From Brenneria izbisi (GTDB lineage Bacteria; Pseudomonadota; Gammaproteobacteria; Enterobacterales; Enterobacteriaceae): DNA of 64,000 nucleotides. The notes beneath the pieces are model-generated. The model worked only from the letters and a program-made list of their open reading frames with translations, made no database searches and was not told the DNA's origin. Both the position numbers and the translations under genes were made by a program. Where the stretch lies: positions 62,001 through 126,000 of the forward strand of contig NZ_JAMPJU010000005.1 in NCBI RefSeq assembly GCF_025840185.1, written 5' to 3'. Shown piece by piece: positions 1 to 10,588 of this stretch; the stretch's first letter is position 1, and each line of letters begins with the position of its first letter.

Positions 1-330
1 AAGTCATTTAAAAGAAAATTAAAATTACTTTCATTTCTACATTTAATATAATTATTTAAAATATAGTTTTATAAAAAATCAATCTGAATAAATATAGCTA
101 TTACAATATATTTACTCTACCACTTATGATGATCAATAGAATAATTTTCGGTTCAAGGAAGAATGTTTGCAACCATACAGCGATAATTTTCACCTAAAAC
201 AATCACCTGTTTACCGAAGATTCCGGCACTTTCGTTATTCGATTCACTCACGGGCCAACTTTTACAAATAGCCTTATCCCACTGAACCCGATAAAATCGC
301 CACCAGCGATAACTAACGACACTAAAACGC
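1..330. other. AT-rich intergenic region upstream of waaA
   Basis: No credible coding sequence is visible. The first 160 bases are very AT-rich compared with the rest of the window, and the region becomes more balanced towards waaA. It probably holds the waaA promoter and the tail spacer of a gene lying to the left of the window, perhaps an LPS core gene. No terminator or operator could be picked out with confidence. Confidence 0.5.
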
Positions 331-1608
331 ATGCTACAAACCCTCTACACCATTCTTCTCTACCTTATCCAGCCCTTGATATGGCTTCGCCTGTGGCTTC
401 GGGGACGTAAGGCACCGGCTTACCGCAGGCGCTGGAGCGAACGCTATGGATTTTGCGCCGAGAAAGTAAAACCCGATGGCATTATGCTGCATTCTGTTTC
501 CGTGGGCGAAACGCTGGCGGCCATTCCTCTGGTCAGGGCATTGCGTCATCGTTACCCAAACCTGCCGATCACCGTCACCACCATGACGCCAACCGGTTCA
601 GAGCGTGTGCGCTCCGCTTTCGGCGATTCGGTCTACCACGTCTACCTGCCTTATGATTTACCCTTTGCATTAAAACGTTTCTTTAATCAAGTACGCCCAA
701 AAGTTGTCATTATCATGGAAACTGAACTGTGGCCGAATCTGATCGCGGAGTTGCATAAGCGCAAAATTCCTCTGGTGATCGCCAACGCCCGTTTATCTGC
801 GCGATCTGCTGCGGGTTATAAAAAAATTGGCCGTTTGACGCGTCACATGCTGCGCCGTATCACACTGGTGGCGGCGCAGAATCAGGAAGATGGCGAACGT
901 TTTATTGATCTCGGTTTGAAACGTTCAAGTCTGACTGTCACCGGTAGCCTCAAGTTTGATATTTCCGTTACCCCTGAGTTGGCTGCGCGAGCGGTGACGC
1001 TGCGCCGTCAATGGGCGCCACACCGTCCTGTGTGGATTGCCACCAGCACCCACGAGGGTGAGGAAGCCATTATTTTAGCGGCACATCGTCAGCTATTGGC
1101 AACATACCCTGATTTGCTGCTTATCCTGGCGCCTCGTCACCCGGAACGATTCGCGACCACCCAAGCTTTAGCGCAAAACCAGGGGTTCACTTACACCTTA
1201 CGCAGTGGTACAGAGCAACCGACTGCCGACACGCAAGTCGTTATTGGTGATACCATGGGCGAGTTAATGTTGCTCTATGGCATTGCTGATCTGGCATTTG
1301 TAGGGGGCAGTCTGGTTGAGCGGGGCGGACATAATCCACTCGAAGCCGCAGCGCACGCTATCCCTGTGCTTATGGGGCCGCATACTTTCAACTTTAAAGA
1401 TATCTGCAACAAACTTGAGCAGGCGGACGGTCTGATCACCGTAACCGATGTGGCGTCCATCACGAAAGAAGTGGGCAATCTGCTCGCTGATGAAGATTAT
1501 CGCCGCTACTATGGTCGGCATGCGGTCGAAGTGTTGCACCATAATCAGGGCGCACTCCAGAAGTTACTGACATTGCTGGAACCTTATCTGCCGCAGCGAA
1601 CCCATTGA
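331..1608 (+). CDS. waaA: 3-deoxy-D-manno-octulosonic acid (Kdo) transferase
   Basis: WaaA (KdtA) adds Kdo residues from CMP-Kdo to lipid IVA, joining the LPS core to lipid A at the inner membrane. The 425-residue protein has the family length. An N-terminal hydrophobic anchor (about residues 4-22) is followed by a basic segment. The acceptor-side motif HSVSVGET lies near residue 55 and the GT-B nucleotide-sugar motif GGSLVERGGHNPLE near residue 330. The start gives the usual MLQTLYT opening but has only a weak ribosome binding site. coaD follows 33 bases later on the same strand, the E. coli waaA-coaD order. No second core glycosyltransferase sits between them. Confidence 0.97.
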   Translation: MLQTLYTILLYLIQPLIWLRLWLRGRKAPAYRRRWSERYGFCAEKVKPDGIMLHSVSVGETLAAIPLVRALRHRYPNLPITVTTMTPTGSERVRSAFGDSVYHVYLPYDLPFALKRFFNQVRPKVVIIMETELWPNLIAELHKRKIPLVIANARLSARSAAGYKKIGRLTRHMLRRITLVAAQNQEDGERFIDLGLKRSSLTVTGSLKFDISVTPELAARAVTLRRQWAPHRPVWIATSTHEGEEAIILAAHRQLLATYPDLLLILAPRHPERFATTQALAQNQGFTYTLRSGTEQPTADTQVVIGDTMGELMLLYGIADLAFVGGSLVERGGHNPLEAAAHAIPVLMGPHTFNFKDICNKLEQADGLITVTDVASITKEVGNLLADEDYRRYYGRHAVEVLHHNQGALQKLLTLLEPYLPQRTH

Positions 1609-2127
<519 letters not shown>

Positions 2128-2134
2128 AAGCACA

Positions 2135-3220
2135 TCAGGATCTGATAATACTCATCAGGCTATGTGTATTGGCCTCCAGACCAAAACGCGCCCGGACATC
2201 CTTCTGGCCCGCTTGCGCATAAGACTGCATGGTCGCTTTATTTGCCAGCGCGAAATCCAGCGCTTTCACCCATTCCTCAGGCTCATTACGGGATACGATA
2301 AGGCCGGTAACATGGTCTTGAACGGTTTCGGGCAATCCACCTTCATTACTGATGATGACCGGGACGGCTAACCCCAACGCCTCGATTTGCGCCATTCCCA
2401 ACGGTTCTTTCGTTGAAGGCATAACCAGCACATCAGCTCGCTGCAATACGGCGGCGACCGACTTTAACTCTCCCATCCAGATATTTTTCTGCAAACCACG
2501 CTGATTAATTTCTTTTTTTAATTTTTCAGCGTCGCCACCACCCGCAATAATATATCTTAGCTGGGGTCTGCTTTTTATTAATTCGCTCATCGCTGAGAGA
2601 ATGATGCTGTGTCCTTTTTCCTCTCTTAGCATACCAAGCTGAATAATCACATCTCCCTGATGTTCATTAAGCCAATCAGATAAATCTTTTCTGACAGGCA
2701 GATCGATCTCATTATCGAGTTTGGCGAAATTAATTCCGGGGTAAACCACACGGATCTCTTTCCCCGGAAACTGCGGCTTGATCTTGTTGATCATGAACAG
2801 ACTCGGCACCATGACCAAATCAACAGGAAGGAAACGATTGAGGGGATTCGGCTTTCTATTAGTGTAATACGTTCTCGATCTGATGATTTTAGGCCGTCTT
2901 GTCAACATGATCGCAGCAATGCACAAATTATTGGCATCATGTCCGCTATGACAAATACAAGCCATCGGGCGATATTGCTTGATGGCTTTTCTGATACCCA
3001 GGATCGTCGGTAAATGAAAGCTGTTACGGAAAGGCAGATTAATGACCGATAAACCGCGTGATCGCGCTTCACCATCAATGCGTCCTTTAGGATTGCACAA
3101 TAAACAGGTGGCTAATCCCTGAGCATTCAATGCTTCCATCTGTTGCAGAAGCTGCCACTCTTGCCCTCCCATATTTTTCGAGCTTTCAAGGAAAAAGACG
3201 ACACCGCGATTTTTATACAT
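2135..3220 (-). CDS. GT4-family glycosyltransferase, probably LPS core/surface polysaccharide
   Basis: This 361-residue protein looks like a retaining GT-B glycosyltransferase of family GT4. The N-terminal half contains the acceptor-domain motif NMGGQEWQL near residue 17. The C-terminal half contains GMLREEKGH (about residue 197) and the E-x7-E donor motif in KEPLGMAQIEALG (about residue 278). It has no signal peptide, consistent with a cytosolic or membrane-peripheral enzyme. It lies 39 bases downstream of mutM on the same strand and converges on coaD. The waaA neighbourhood suggests a role in LPS core assembly, but neither the donor nor the acceptor sugar can be told from the sequence. Confidence 0.85.
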   Translation of the reverse strand: MYKNRGVVFFLESSKNMGGQEWQLLQQMEALNAQGLATCLLCNPKGRIDGEARSRGLSVINLPFRNSFHLPTILGIRKAIKQYRPMACICHSGHDANNLCIAAIMLTRRPKIIRSRTYYTNRKPNPLNRFLPVDLVMVPSLFMINKIKPQFPGKEIRVVYPGINFAKLDNEIDLPVRKDLSDWLNEHQGDVIIQLGMLREEKGHSIILSAMSELIKSRPQLRYIIAGGGDAEKLKKEINQRGLQKNIWMGELKSVAAVLQRADVLVMPSTKEPLGMAQIEALGLAVPVIISNEGGLPETVQDHVTGLIVSRNEPEEWVKALDFALANKATMQSYAQAGQKDVRARFGLEANTHSLMSIIRS

Positions 3221-3259
3221 ACATCACCCCTGATTTGATAAAGGTGATTGCAGGAAAAA

Positions 3260-4069
3260 CTAACGCTGACAAATCCGACAAAAGAACGTACTGCGCTGTC
3301 CATGCTTCGCCGTTTCTATTGGTGTTCCGCACCGTCGGCAACGCTCTCCCGTCCGTCCGTAGACCTGAAGCGCCTGAGCAAAATATCCCGGTTTGCCATC
3401 GGACTGGAGAAAATCGCGCAATGTGGTGCCACCTTGCTCAATCGAGCGCAACAACACACGTTTGATGGTAGCGGTCAGTAAATGCGCTTCGGCTTCACTT
3501 AATGAACCGACCGCCCTGTCCGGCCTGATGCCCGCCATAAACAGCGACTCGCTGGCATAGATATTCCCCACGCCAACCACGATCTTGTTATCCATAATCC
3601 ACGGCTTGGCCAGCGTCTTTTTCCCACGCGATCGCTGATACAGATAATCCCCCGAGAACGCCTCGCTTAACGGTTCCGGTCCCAGATGCGCAAGCACCGC
3701 GCTTTCCTCTGGATTCTCTGTCCATAACCAGGCGCCGAAACGCCTGGGGTCGGTATAGCGCAGAACCTTGCCGCTATCCATCACCAAATCGACATGATCA
3801 TGCTTCTCCGGTTCAATATATTCCGGCAGGATACGCAGGCTGCCGGACATGCCCAGATGTACAATAATCCACCCGGTGGTTAATTCAATCAGCAGATATT
3901 TGGCGCGCCGGTGAACGCCCAGAACCCGCTGATCGCTGAGCGATAAGATTTCGCTGGAAACCGGCCAGCGCAGGCGGGTATTCCGAACATCGGCATAGAG
4001 GATCGTATGGCCTACAAGATAGGGAGAAATTCCCCGACGACTGGTTTCAACCTCTGGTAATTCAGGCAT
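3260..4069 (-). CDS. mutM: Formamidopyrimidine-DNA glycosylase
   Basis: MutM (Fpg) removes 8-oxoguanine and formamidopyrimidines from DNA and nicks the abasic site by beta,delta-elimination. After removal of the initiator Met the protein begins PELPEVE. Pro1 is the catalytic nucleophile and Glu2 is needed for glycosylase action, so the ATG at 4069 is the real start and not the GTG one codon upstream. A GGAG site precedes it. The C-terminus carries the four-cysteine zinc finger (CRRCG ... FFCRICQR). The length of 269 residues equals that of E. coli. The GT4 gene follows and may be co-transcribed. Confidence 0.97.
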   Translation of the reverse strand: MPELPEVETSRRGISPYLVGHTILYADVRNTRLRWPVSSEILSLSDQRVLGVHRRAKYLLIELTTGWIIVHLGMSGSLRILPEYIEPEKHDHVDLVMDSGKVLRYTDPRRFGAWLWTENPEESAVLAHLGPEPLSEAFSGDYLYQRSRGKKTLAKPWIMDNKIVVGVGNIYASESLFMAGIRPDRAVGSLSEAEAHLLTATIKRVLLRSIEQGGTTLRDFLQSDGKPGYFAQALQVYGRTGERCRRCGTPIETAKHGQRSTFFCRICQR

Positions 4070-4162
4070 CACTCATCTCCTGGGAAATGCCGGATAAGTT
4101 AACATAAAAACACCACATCCTCAGCAACCGCTCAATAGGAATAGGCCGGAAATTCTGCCATA

Positions 4163-4190
4163 AAAAAACCCGGCCAGAAGCCGGGTTTTT
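4163..4190 (-). terminator. Rho-independent terminator between rpmG and mutM
   Basis: A GC-rich stem (AAACCCGGC / GCCGGGTTT) with a five-base loop has a T-run after it on the plus strand and an A-run before it. It can therefore act in both orientations. On the minus strand it ends the rpmB-rpmG transcript before mutM. Confidence 0.85.
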
Positions 4191-4206
4191 CAGTCATCCA
4201 CTAAAA

Positions 4207-4377
<171 letters not shown>

Positions 4378-4385
4378 TCAGTTCC

Positions 4386-4643
<258 letters not shown>

Positions 4644-4695
4644 TCAGCTCGAGCTTCGTATAGGATGTTGGCCGCCTCGTCAGGCTCTAGAGCCC

Positions 4696-4748
4696 ATCTC
4701 AGCAACTTCACTGAAAAGACTCCGTCATCAGGATAAACCTGCTGAGAT
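4696..4748 (-). promoter_or_regulatory. Inverted repeat in the rpmB leader region
   Basis: Nine-base arms ATCTCAGCA (4696-4704) and TGCTGAGAT (4740-4748) are exact complements separated by 35 bases. A perfect 12-base palindrome GGCTCTAGAGCC lies beside them at 4683-4694. They lie 75-125 bases upstream of rpmB in the radC-rpmB gap. They could form a leader RNA stem or a protein-binding site, but no function is established. Confidence 0.35.
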
Positions 4749-4860
4749 AGGCTCTTAACGCCACACCCAAGATTCTCAAAGGTGGCGTAGTATACGCTCT
4801 GAAGCGTTAGCGCTCAAGTCCCGAACAGCTAAAGATCCCGAAGGATCGCGGAAATATCTG

Positions 4861-5526
4861 TTAAATCCATCCACGCTCGGCAAAAGAGACATATTCACCG
4901 AGTCCAATGACCAGATGATCAAGCACGCGAATATCCAATAACAGACAAGCCTTGATGATTTGTTCGGTTATCGCACGGTCAGCCTGACTGGGCTCCGCTT
5001 TCCCGGAAGGATGATTGTGCGCCAGAATCAGCGCGGCGGCGTTGGCTTTCAGCGCTTCACGCACAATTTCCCTTGGGTGAACTTCCACGCTGTTAATAGT
5101 ACCAGCAAACATCTCCTGATGACGAATAACCCGATGCTGATTATCTAAAAACATGACCAGAAACACCTCCCTTTCCCGGCGCGCCAACAATAATTGCAGA
5201 TATTGTCCGGTAACTTCCGGGCTGAGCATGGCGTCCTCTTTCGCCAGACGAGACGAAAATAATCGCCGCGACAGTTCCGCTACCGCTTTCAACTGAGCAT
5301 ATTTTGCCAGTCCGATCCCTTTTGCCATACAGAATGTTTCCTGATCGGCTGACAACAGTTGATGAAGCGAACCAAATTCCGCGAGCAAATTCTCGGCCAG
5401 TTGCATCACATGGATACCGGGCAACCCAGTACGTAAAAAAATCGCCAGCAGTTCCGCATCCGTCAGCGTTTCCACCCCTAGACTCACTAGTTTCTCACGC
5501 GGCGCCAGCCTATTATCCCAGTCCAT
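4861..5526 (-). CDS. radC: RadC/JAB-domain protein (YicR)
   Basis: RadC family proteins have an N-terminal helix-hairpin-helix-like part and a C-terminal JAB/MPN metallopeptidase-like domain. The metal motif HNHPSG with a downstream Asp ([14 protein letters not shown]) is clear near residue 170, and Glu occurs upstream in the EVHPREI segment. The length of 221 residues matches E. coli YicR. The biological role is unsettled: the old DNA-repair assignment was withdrawn. A good ribosome site (GAGGAGGG) precedes the ATG at 5526. The gene is divergent from coaBC across 180 bases. Confidence 0.93.
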   Translation of the reverse strand: MDWDNRLAPREKLVSLGVETLTDAELLAIFLRTGLPGIHVMQLAENLLAEFGSLHQLLSADQETFCMAKGIGLAKYAQLKAVAELSRRLFSSRLAKEDAMLSPEVTGQYLQLLLARREREVFLVMFLDNQHRVIRHQEMFAGTINSVEVHPREIVREALKANAAALILAHNHPSGKAEPSQADRAITEQIIKACLLLDIRVLDHLVIGLGEYVSFAERGWI

Positions 5527-5706
5527 CCACCCTCCTCATCTGACAGCGGTCATTATGACAGCCTCCCAGGAGCGGAACGACAGCAGACGGAACAGGGTGC
5601 GAAGCGCTACGCAATTTTTATCCGTAAAAGCGCGCAACCGCGTAAGACTCCTCGCTATCGTCAAGGTTATGGTAAAATAACCGCTCTTTCGGTTTTCAAT
5701 CGGATC

Positions 5707-6966
5707 ATGATGATGACGGAACTTTCCAGCCAATCTGTTTCTGGCCAACGTATTTCCGGCAAACGAATCGTTCTCGGTATCAGCGGCGGTATTGCAGCTT
5801 ACAAATGTCCTGAACTGGTGAGACGCCTGCGCGACTGCGGCGCCGATGTTCGCGTGGTCATGACGCCTGCCGCCAAAGCCTTTATTACGCCTCTGACGTT
5901 ACAGGCCGTATCGGGCTACCCGGTTGCCGACGATCTGCTCGATCCCGCGGCGGAAGCTTCCATGGGCCATATTGAGTGGGGAAAATGGGCTGATTTGGTG
6001 ATCATTGCGCCCGCCACCGCCGATCTGATCGCGCGGTTGGCCTCAGGCATGGCCAACGATCTGCTGACCACCCTTTGCCTCGCAACCGCGGCGCCGATTG
6101 CCGTCGCCCCGGCGATGAACCAGCAGATGTATCGCGCCGCGTCCACACAGGACAACCTGAATACGCTCGCGGCGCGTGGCCTGATGCTCTGGGGACCGGA
6201 TAGCGGCAGCCAGGCCTGCGGCGATGTCGGCCCTGGGCGGATGATTGACCCGCTGGCGATCGTTGAACGCGCTCAGCGTCATTTCACCGCCGTCAACGAT
6301 CTGCAACATCTGAATATCATGATCACCGCAGGCCCGACGCGGGAAGCACTCGATCCTGTGCGTTTCATCAGCAATCATAGTTCCGGGAAAATGGGATTCG
6401 CCATCGCCCAGGCCGCGGCGTCCAGAGGGGCAAACGTGACGCTGATTTCCGGCCCCGTCGCGCTGACGACGCCGCGAGGCGTGACGCGGATTGATGTCGA
6501 TAGCGCGCTGGATATGCATTTGGCCGTGATGACCGGGGCGCCGCAACAACATATCGTTATCGGTTGCGCAGCCGTGGCGGACTACCGCCCCAAGTTCATC
6601 GCCGACGAAAAAATCAAAAAGCAGGGTGATGAAATCACTGTCGCCATGATAAAAAATCCAGATATCATCGCTGATGTCGCCGCGATGGATGAAAATCGGC
6701 CTTATGTCGTCGGGTTTGCCGCCGAAACACAGAATGTGGAAGAATACGCGCGGCAAAAGCTGGCGCGTAAAAATCTGGATCTGATTTGCGCTAATGATGT
6801 TTCCCTTTCCGGGCATGGTTTTAACAGTGAAACCAATGCATTACATCTTTTCTGGCAAGACGGGGACAAGCAGTTGCCACAATGCGACAAGCTTCTTCTT
6901 GGCCAAAACTTAATCGACGAGATTGTCAGCCGTTATGATGAAAAAAATCGACGTAAAGATTGTTGA
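5707..6966 (+). CDS. coaBC: Bifunctional phosphopantothenoylcysteine decarboxylase / phosphopantothenate-cysteine ligase
   Basis: CoaBC (Dfp) joins cysteine to 4'-phosphopantothenate using CTP and then decarboxylates the product with FMN, two successive steps of CoA synthesis. The N-terminal CoaC flavoprotein domain shows [10 protein letters not shown], the HIEWGKWAD active-site His region and PAMNQQMY. The C-terminal CoaB domain shows [20 protein letters not shown] and the KKQ/KNPDI lysine segment. The reading frame has three tandem ATG codons and a short N-terminal extension (about 15 residues) relative to E. coli, so the exact start is uncertain. The 3' end overlaps dut by 32 bases. Confidence 0.96.
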   Translation: MMMTELSSQSVSGQRISGKRIVLGISGGIAAYKCPELVRRLRDCGADVRVVMTPAAKAFITPLTLQAVSGYPVADDLLDPAAEASMGHIEWGKWADLVIIAPATADLIARLASGMANDLLTTLCLATAAPIAVAPAMNQQMYRAASTQDNLNTLAARGLMLWGPDSGSQACGDVGPGRMIDPLAIVERAQRHFTAVNDLQHLNIMITAGPTREALDPVRFISNHSSGKMGFAIAQAAASRGANVTLISGPVALTTPRGVTRIDVDSALDMHLAVMTGAPQQHIVIGCAAVADYRPKFIADEKIKKQGDEITVAMIKNPDIIADVAAMDENRPYVVGFAAETQNVEEYARQKLARKNLDLICANDVSLSGHGFNSETNALHLFWQDGDKQLPQCDKLLLGQNLIDEIVSRYDEKNRRKDC

Positions 6967-7393
6967 CCCGCGAATTGGTCAGCAATTCCCCTTACCGACC
7001 TATGCGACGCCGGGTTCCGCCGGGCTGGATTTGCGTGCCTGTCTGGATCAGGCCGTTGAATTAAAAGCGGGTGAAACCACGCTGATCCCAACCGGGCTGG
7101 CAATTCATATCGCCGATCCCCATCTGGCGGCCATGATCCTGCCCCGCTCTGGTCTCGGCCATAAACATGGCGTGGTGCTGGGTAATCTGGTTGGTCTGAT
7201 TGACTCTGACTATCAGGGGCAGTTGATGGTTTCCGTCTGGAACCGCGGTCAGCAGACATTCACCATTGAACCGGGCGAACGTATCGCACAGATGGTTTTC
7301 GTTCCTGTTGTTCAGACCGAATTTAATCTGGTCGAAGATTTTGTCGGCAGCGAACGTGGAGAAGGCGGTTTCGGCCATTCTGGTCGTCGCTGA
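6935..7393 (+). CDS. dut: Deoxyuridine 5'-triphosphate nucleotidohydrolase
   Basis: Dut hydrolyses dUTP to dUMP and pyrophosphate, keeping uracil out of DNA and feeding thymidylate synthesis. The five trimeric-dUTPase motifs are present in order: [33 protein letters not shown] and the glycine-rich C-terminal arm [11 protein letters not shown]. Starting at the ATG at 6935 (MMKKIDVK) gives 152 residues, the E. coli size. The longer upstream start in the same frame is less likely. The gene begins inside the end of coaBC, indicating translational coupling. Confidence 0.97.
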   Translation: MMKKIDVKIVDPRIGQQFPLPTYATPGSAGLDLRACLDQAVELKAGETTLIPTGLAIHIADPHLAAMILPRSGLGHKHGVVLGNLVGLIDSDYQGQLMVSVWNRGQQTFTIEPGERIAQMVFVPVVQTEFNLVEDFVGSERGEGGFGHSGRR

Positions 7394-7432
7394 TACACAT
7401 CAGCCGCCTGACAATGTAAAAAATTCGTATAA

Positions 7433-7459
7433 GCCACAGCACGTTATCGTGACTGTGGC
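7433..7459. terminator. Hairpin between dut and slmA
   Basis: Arms GCCACAG and CTGTGGC enclose a second pair, CACG and CGTG, giving a strong stem-loop. Around it CAGCCGC and GCGGCTG can pair as an outer stem. There is no clear T-run, so it may be an RNA-stabilising or attenuating structure within a coaBC-dut-slmA transcript and not a simple terminator. Confidence 0.45.
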
Positions 7460-7508
7460 GCTAGCGGCTGTTTGTCAGTCAAATTTTTAGCAAGGGTCTT
7501 TTCACACC

Positions 7509-8105
7509 ATGGCAGAAAAAGAAACTACGAAAAGGAATCGTCGCGAGGAAATTTTGCAGGCGCTGGCGCAGATGCTGGAATCCAGTGACGGCAGCCAACG
7601 TATCACCACGGCGAAACTGGCTGCCAACGTAGGGGTATCCGAAGCCGCGCTTTACCGGCACTTCCCCAGTAAAACGCGGATGTTTGACAGCCTGATCGAG
7701 TTTATCGAGGACAGCCTGACTACGCGCATCAATCTGATCCTGCAAGATGAAAAAGAAACGTTTAATCGTTTGCGGTTGATTTTATTGCTTATTCTTGGGT
7801 TTGCGGAACGTAACCCCGGTTTGACGCGCATCATGACCGGTCACGCGCTGATGTTTGAACAAGATCGTTTGCAAGGACGTATTAATCAACTGTTCGAACG
7901 TATCGAGTCGCAGTTGCGACAGGTGTTACGCGAACAAAAATTACGCGACGGCAAAGGCTTTCAACATGATGAAACGCTGCTGGCCAGTCAGTTGCTGGCG
8001 TTTTGTGAAGGCATGCTCTCGCGCTTTATTCGCTCCGAGTTCCGCTATCGCCCGACGCAGGAATTTGATACCCGCTGGCCTCTGCTTGCCGCGCAACTGT
8101 ATTAA
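7509..8105 (+). CDS. slmA: Nucleoid occlusion factor SlmA
   Basis: SlmA is a TetR-fold DNA-binding protein that binds specific chromosomal sites and blocks FtsZ ring assembly over unsegregated nucleoids. The 198-residue protein has the E. coli length. The N-terminal basic stretch [16 protein letters not shown] leads into a helix-turn-helix near residues 30-55 ([23 protein letters not shown]), followed by an all-helical dimer domain. It is downstream of coaBC-dut, the conserved order, and converges on pyrE. Confidence 0.96.
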   Translation: MAEKETTKRNRREEILQALAQMLESSDGSQRITTAKLAANVGVSEAALYRHFPSKTRMFDSLIEFIEDSLTTRINLILQDEKETFNRLRLILLLILGFAERNPGLTRIMTGHALMFEQDRLQGRINQLFERIESQLRQVLREQKLRDGKGFQHDETLLASQLLAFCEGMLSRFIRSEFRYRPTQEFDTRWPLLAAQLY

Positions 8106-8127
8106 CGTTCTGCCTGCCGACACATTC

Positions 8128-8149
8128 CCGCCAGAAGTCTCTCTGGCGG
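8128..8149. terminator. Hairpin between convergent slmA and pyrE
   Basis: Perfect eight-base arms CCGCCAGA / TCTGGCGG with a six-base loop lie in the short gap between the converging 3' ends. The flanks contain GAAA and TTCC but no long T-run. It probably acts as a bidirectional terminator. Confidence 0.55.
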
Positions 8150-8176
8150 AAACGCTAACCTATCAGCAGGCTATTT

Positions 8177-8818
8177 TTAAATGCCGTATTGCTCACGGTA
8201 TGCTTTTACCGCCGTCAGGTACGCAGCCATCTCCGGTTTTTCCGCCAGATAGACGATCAAATCTTTCAGGGTAATGATGGAAATCACTTTGCACTGATAA
8301 TCACGCTCAACTTCCTGAATAGCCGAAATCTCGCCGCGTCCGCGCTCCTGGCGATCCAGCGCGATCATGATGCCGGCCAACGTCGCGCCGTGCGTCGTAA
8401 TGATCTCCATTGACTCCCGAATCGCGGTGCCGGCGGTGATCACATCATCCACCAGCATCACTCGTCCTTGTAACGGGCTGCCGACCAGACTGCCGCCTTC
8501 GCCGTGATCTTTGGCTTCTTTACGATTAAAGCAGTATGGAATATCGTGTTCATGGTGTTCCGCCAGCGCTACGGCGGTAGTGGTGGCAATCGGAATGCCT
8601 TTATAGGCCGGCCCGAACAACAAATCGAATTCAATGCCTGAATCTACCAGCGCCTCTGCATAAAAACGCCCCAACAATGCCAGGTCGCGACCGGTATTAA
8701 ACAACCCGGCATTAAAGAAATAGGGGCTGATACGCCCTGACTTCAGCGTAAACTCACCGAATTTCAATACCTGCTTACTGAGCGCAAATTCAATAAACTG
8801 GCGCTGATAGGCTTTCAT
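8177..8818 (-). CDS. pyrE: Orotate phosphoribosyltransferase
   Basis: PyrE makes orotidine 5'-monophosphate from orotate and PRPP in de novo pyrimidine synthesis. The 213 residues match E. coli in length. The PRPP-binding signature [13 protein letters not shown] is near residues 120-132, the flexible-loop region [10 protein letters not shown] lies before it, and [11 protein letters not shown] is near residue 70. A GAGGAG site precedes the start. rph lies upstream on the same strand, but the gap is 535 bases, much wider than the short attenuator-bearing gap known in E. coli. Confidence 0.97.
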   Translation of the reverse strand: MKAYQRQFIEFALSKQVLKFGEFTLKSGRISPYFFNAGLFNTGRDLALLGRFYAEALVDSGIEFDLLFGPAYKGIPIATTTAVALAEHHEHDIPYCFNRKEAKDHGEGGSLVGSPLQGRVMLVDDVITAGTAIRESMEIITTHGATLAGIMIALDRQERGRGEISAIQEVERDYQCKVISIITLKDLIVYLAEKPEMAAYLTAVKAYREQYGI

Positions 8819-9353
8819 TAACGCTTCTCCTCGTTTTACGGGTTAATAGATTTAATCCGGTTAGCGTCTCATCTCACGACTTTTTGGCATCGGCTAATGG
8901 GCTAGATAAAGCACATCTGACAAATAACCTGCTGCAAACCGGAACAATTAATCGTTTATCGTATGTTCGCATGCCCTGATATTTTTTGCAGTTTGAAAAT
9001 GTGAGGTAAAGCGGTCTATATCCGGTCAAGGTCATCCGCCGGGTAATGACAGTTCAAAGCAAGCGATAAGTGCGTTTGACTTCATAAATTGACCTCTTAT
9101 GCACAGTGCCTAAAATGACTTCAAAAGATGACATCATGGAATCGGCATGAAGGAAAAATAGCCAGTCCGAGGAAAAAGCAACGGGAAACGCCGCACCAGA
9201 TTTTTAAAACACCGGTGTTATCCGGCGTGAAATGATCAGATATCGAATCGCTTATCACGGCATTAGGCGGTGAAATTAAGGAAGAACGGGGGTCAAGCGT
9301 GCGCGGCAACGCTTTTGAAAGGCGGGCTGGGATTGCCAGGCCGCCATAAAAAA
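8819..9353. other. Unusually long rph-pyrE intergenic region
   Basis: This stretch should contain the pyrE attenuator, which in E. coli is a U-rich pause and terminator just after rph. A 12-base palindrome AACACCGGTGTT at 9208-9219 lies inside a weaker outer pairing (ACGCCG ... CGGCGT) and next to a T/A-rich run. It is the only structured candidate seen. One minus-strand reading frame (9121-9357) is open, but its protein is not recognisable and it overlaps the end of rph, so it is not called. Confidence 0.4.
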
Positions 9354-10070
9354 TCAATCGGCTAACGCCGCTTTCTGCGCCTGGATGATGTTCCTGATGC
9401 CTTCGCGAGCTAATGCCAGCAAGGACAATAACTCTTCGTGGGTAAAGGGTTCACCTTCCGCAGTGCCTTGCACTTCAATCATGCGCCCGTCTTCGGTCAT
9501 CACCACATTCATGTCGGTTTCGGCGGCGGAATCTTCCACATATTCCAGATCGCAGACCGCTTCACCATTGACGATACCAACCGACACCGCGGCGACCATG
9601 CCTTTGAGTGGATTTTTCTTCAGTTTACCGCTGGCGACCATCTGATTCAGCGCATCGGCCAATGCGACGCAAGCGCCGGTAATGGAAGCGGTGCGGGTGC
9701 CGCCATCCGCTTGCAGCACGTCACAATCCAGCGTGATGGTGTACTCACCCAGGACTTTGAGATCAAGCGCGGCACGCAGAGAGCGGGCAATCAGACGCTG
9801 GATCTCCAGCGTCCGCCCGCCCTGTTTGCCTTTGGCCGCTTCACGCGCATTACGGCTGTGCGTCGCACGCGGCAGCATGCCATACTCGGCGGTCACCCAG
9901 CCCTGGCCTTGCCCTTTCAGAAAACGGGGGACGCCCTCTTCAACCGTGGCATTACATAAAACTTTGGTATCACCAAACTCGACCAGAACCGATCCTTCGG
10001 CATGCTTTGTGTAATGGCGGGTCAATGTGAGGGGGCGTACTTGTTGCGCACTTCGGCCTGTGGGTCGCAT
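9354..10070 (-). CDS. rph: Ribonuclease PH
   Basis: RNase PH is a phosphate-dependent 3'-5' exoribonuclease that trims tRNA 3' ends and degrades structured RNA. All 238 residues of the family are present, unlike the frameshifted rph of E. coli K-12 MG1655. Conserved parts include RPTGRS at the start, RSLRAALDL and [24 protein letters not shown] in the core. The ATG at 10070 follows GGAGATGAG. The gene is upstream of pyrE on the same strand. Confidence 0.97.
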   Translation of the reverse strand: MRPTGRSAQQVRPLTLTRHYTKHAEGSVLVEFGDTKVLCNATVEEGVPRFLKGQGQGWVTAEYGMLPRATHSRNAREAAKGKQGGRTLEIQRLIARSLRAALDLKVLGEYTITLDCDVLQADGGTRTASITGACVALADALNQMVASGKLKKNPLKGMVAAVSVGIVNGEAVCDLEYVEDSAAETDMNVVMTEDGRMIEVQGTAEGEPFTHEELLSLLALAREGIRNIIQAQKAALAD

Positions 10071-10189
10071 GGCTCATCTCCGGCGGGTAAAATGTTTAAC
10101 TGGCGCGCATTATACGGCCTCGCCGTCACAATGCCTATCTTGCCTTACGGCACAGGGCTATAATTAAAGAAAAGATATCGAGTACAGAC

Positions 10190-10576
10190 ATGAGCGAACC
10201 TTTGCAGCCGCCCGGACAACGGACGCGGAAAACGCCCTGGCAGCAACAGGGAAATACGCCTGATTATCGTTTCTCTTTAGCGAACGAGCGGACGTTCCTC
10301 GCCTGGATCAGAACGGCGCTGGCATTTCTTGCCGGCGCTATCGCTATCGACCAGTTCGCCCTTACGCTGGCACCTCCCGTCATCCGCCAGGGGATGGCGA
10401 TATTCCTATCGCTGGCCTGCGCATTATTATCCTGGATGGCTTATCGCCGCTGGGTCGCCAACGAACTGGCGATGCGTACCGGGAAAAGCCTGCCTTATAC
10501 CCGGCTGCTTTGGGTGGTCGCCGCATTCGTCATCGGCATTGCCGTGATTCTGACGCTGCTGATTTTCATGGTCTAA
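10190..10576 (+). CDS. yidH: DUF202 inner-membrane protein, YidH-like
   Basis: This is a 128-residue protein with a polar N-terminus, the DUF202 signature SLANERTFLAWIRTALAFLAGA and three predicted membrane helices (about residues 45-65, 72-90 and 104-126). DUF202 proteins are inner-membrane proteins of unknown function; E. coli has the tandem pair yidH-yidG, which this gene and the next resemble. The gap to the next DUF202 gene is 12 bases, so they form an operon. A TATAAT-like hexamer lies about 26 bases before the start. The location beside rph differs from E. coli. Confidence 0.85.
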   Translation: MSEPLQPPGQRTRKTPWQQQGNTPDYRFSLANERTFLAWIRTALAFLAGAIAIDQFALTLAPPVIRQGMAIFLSLACALLSWMAYRRWVANELAMRTGKSLPYTRLLWVVAAFVIGIAVILTLLIFMV

Positions 10577-10588
10577 TCAAGGATGAGC

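Noticed and set aside
9121-9357. 78-residue minus-strand frame in the rph-pyrE gap
   Set aside because: It has no recognisable domain, overlaps the rph end and has no convincing ribosome site; it was left as intergenic sequence.
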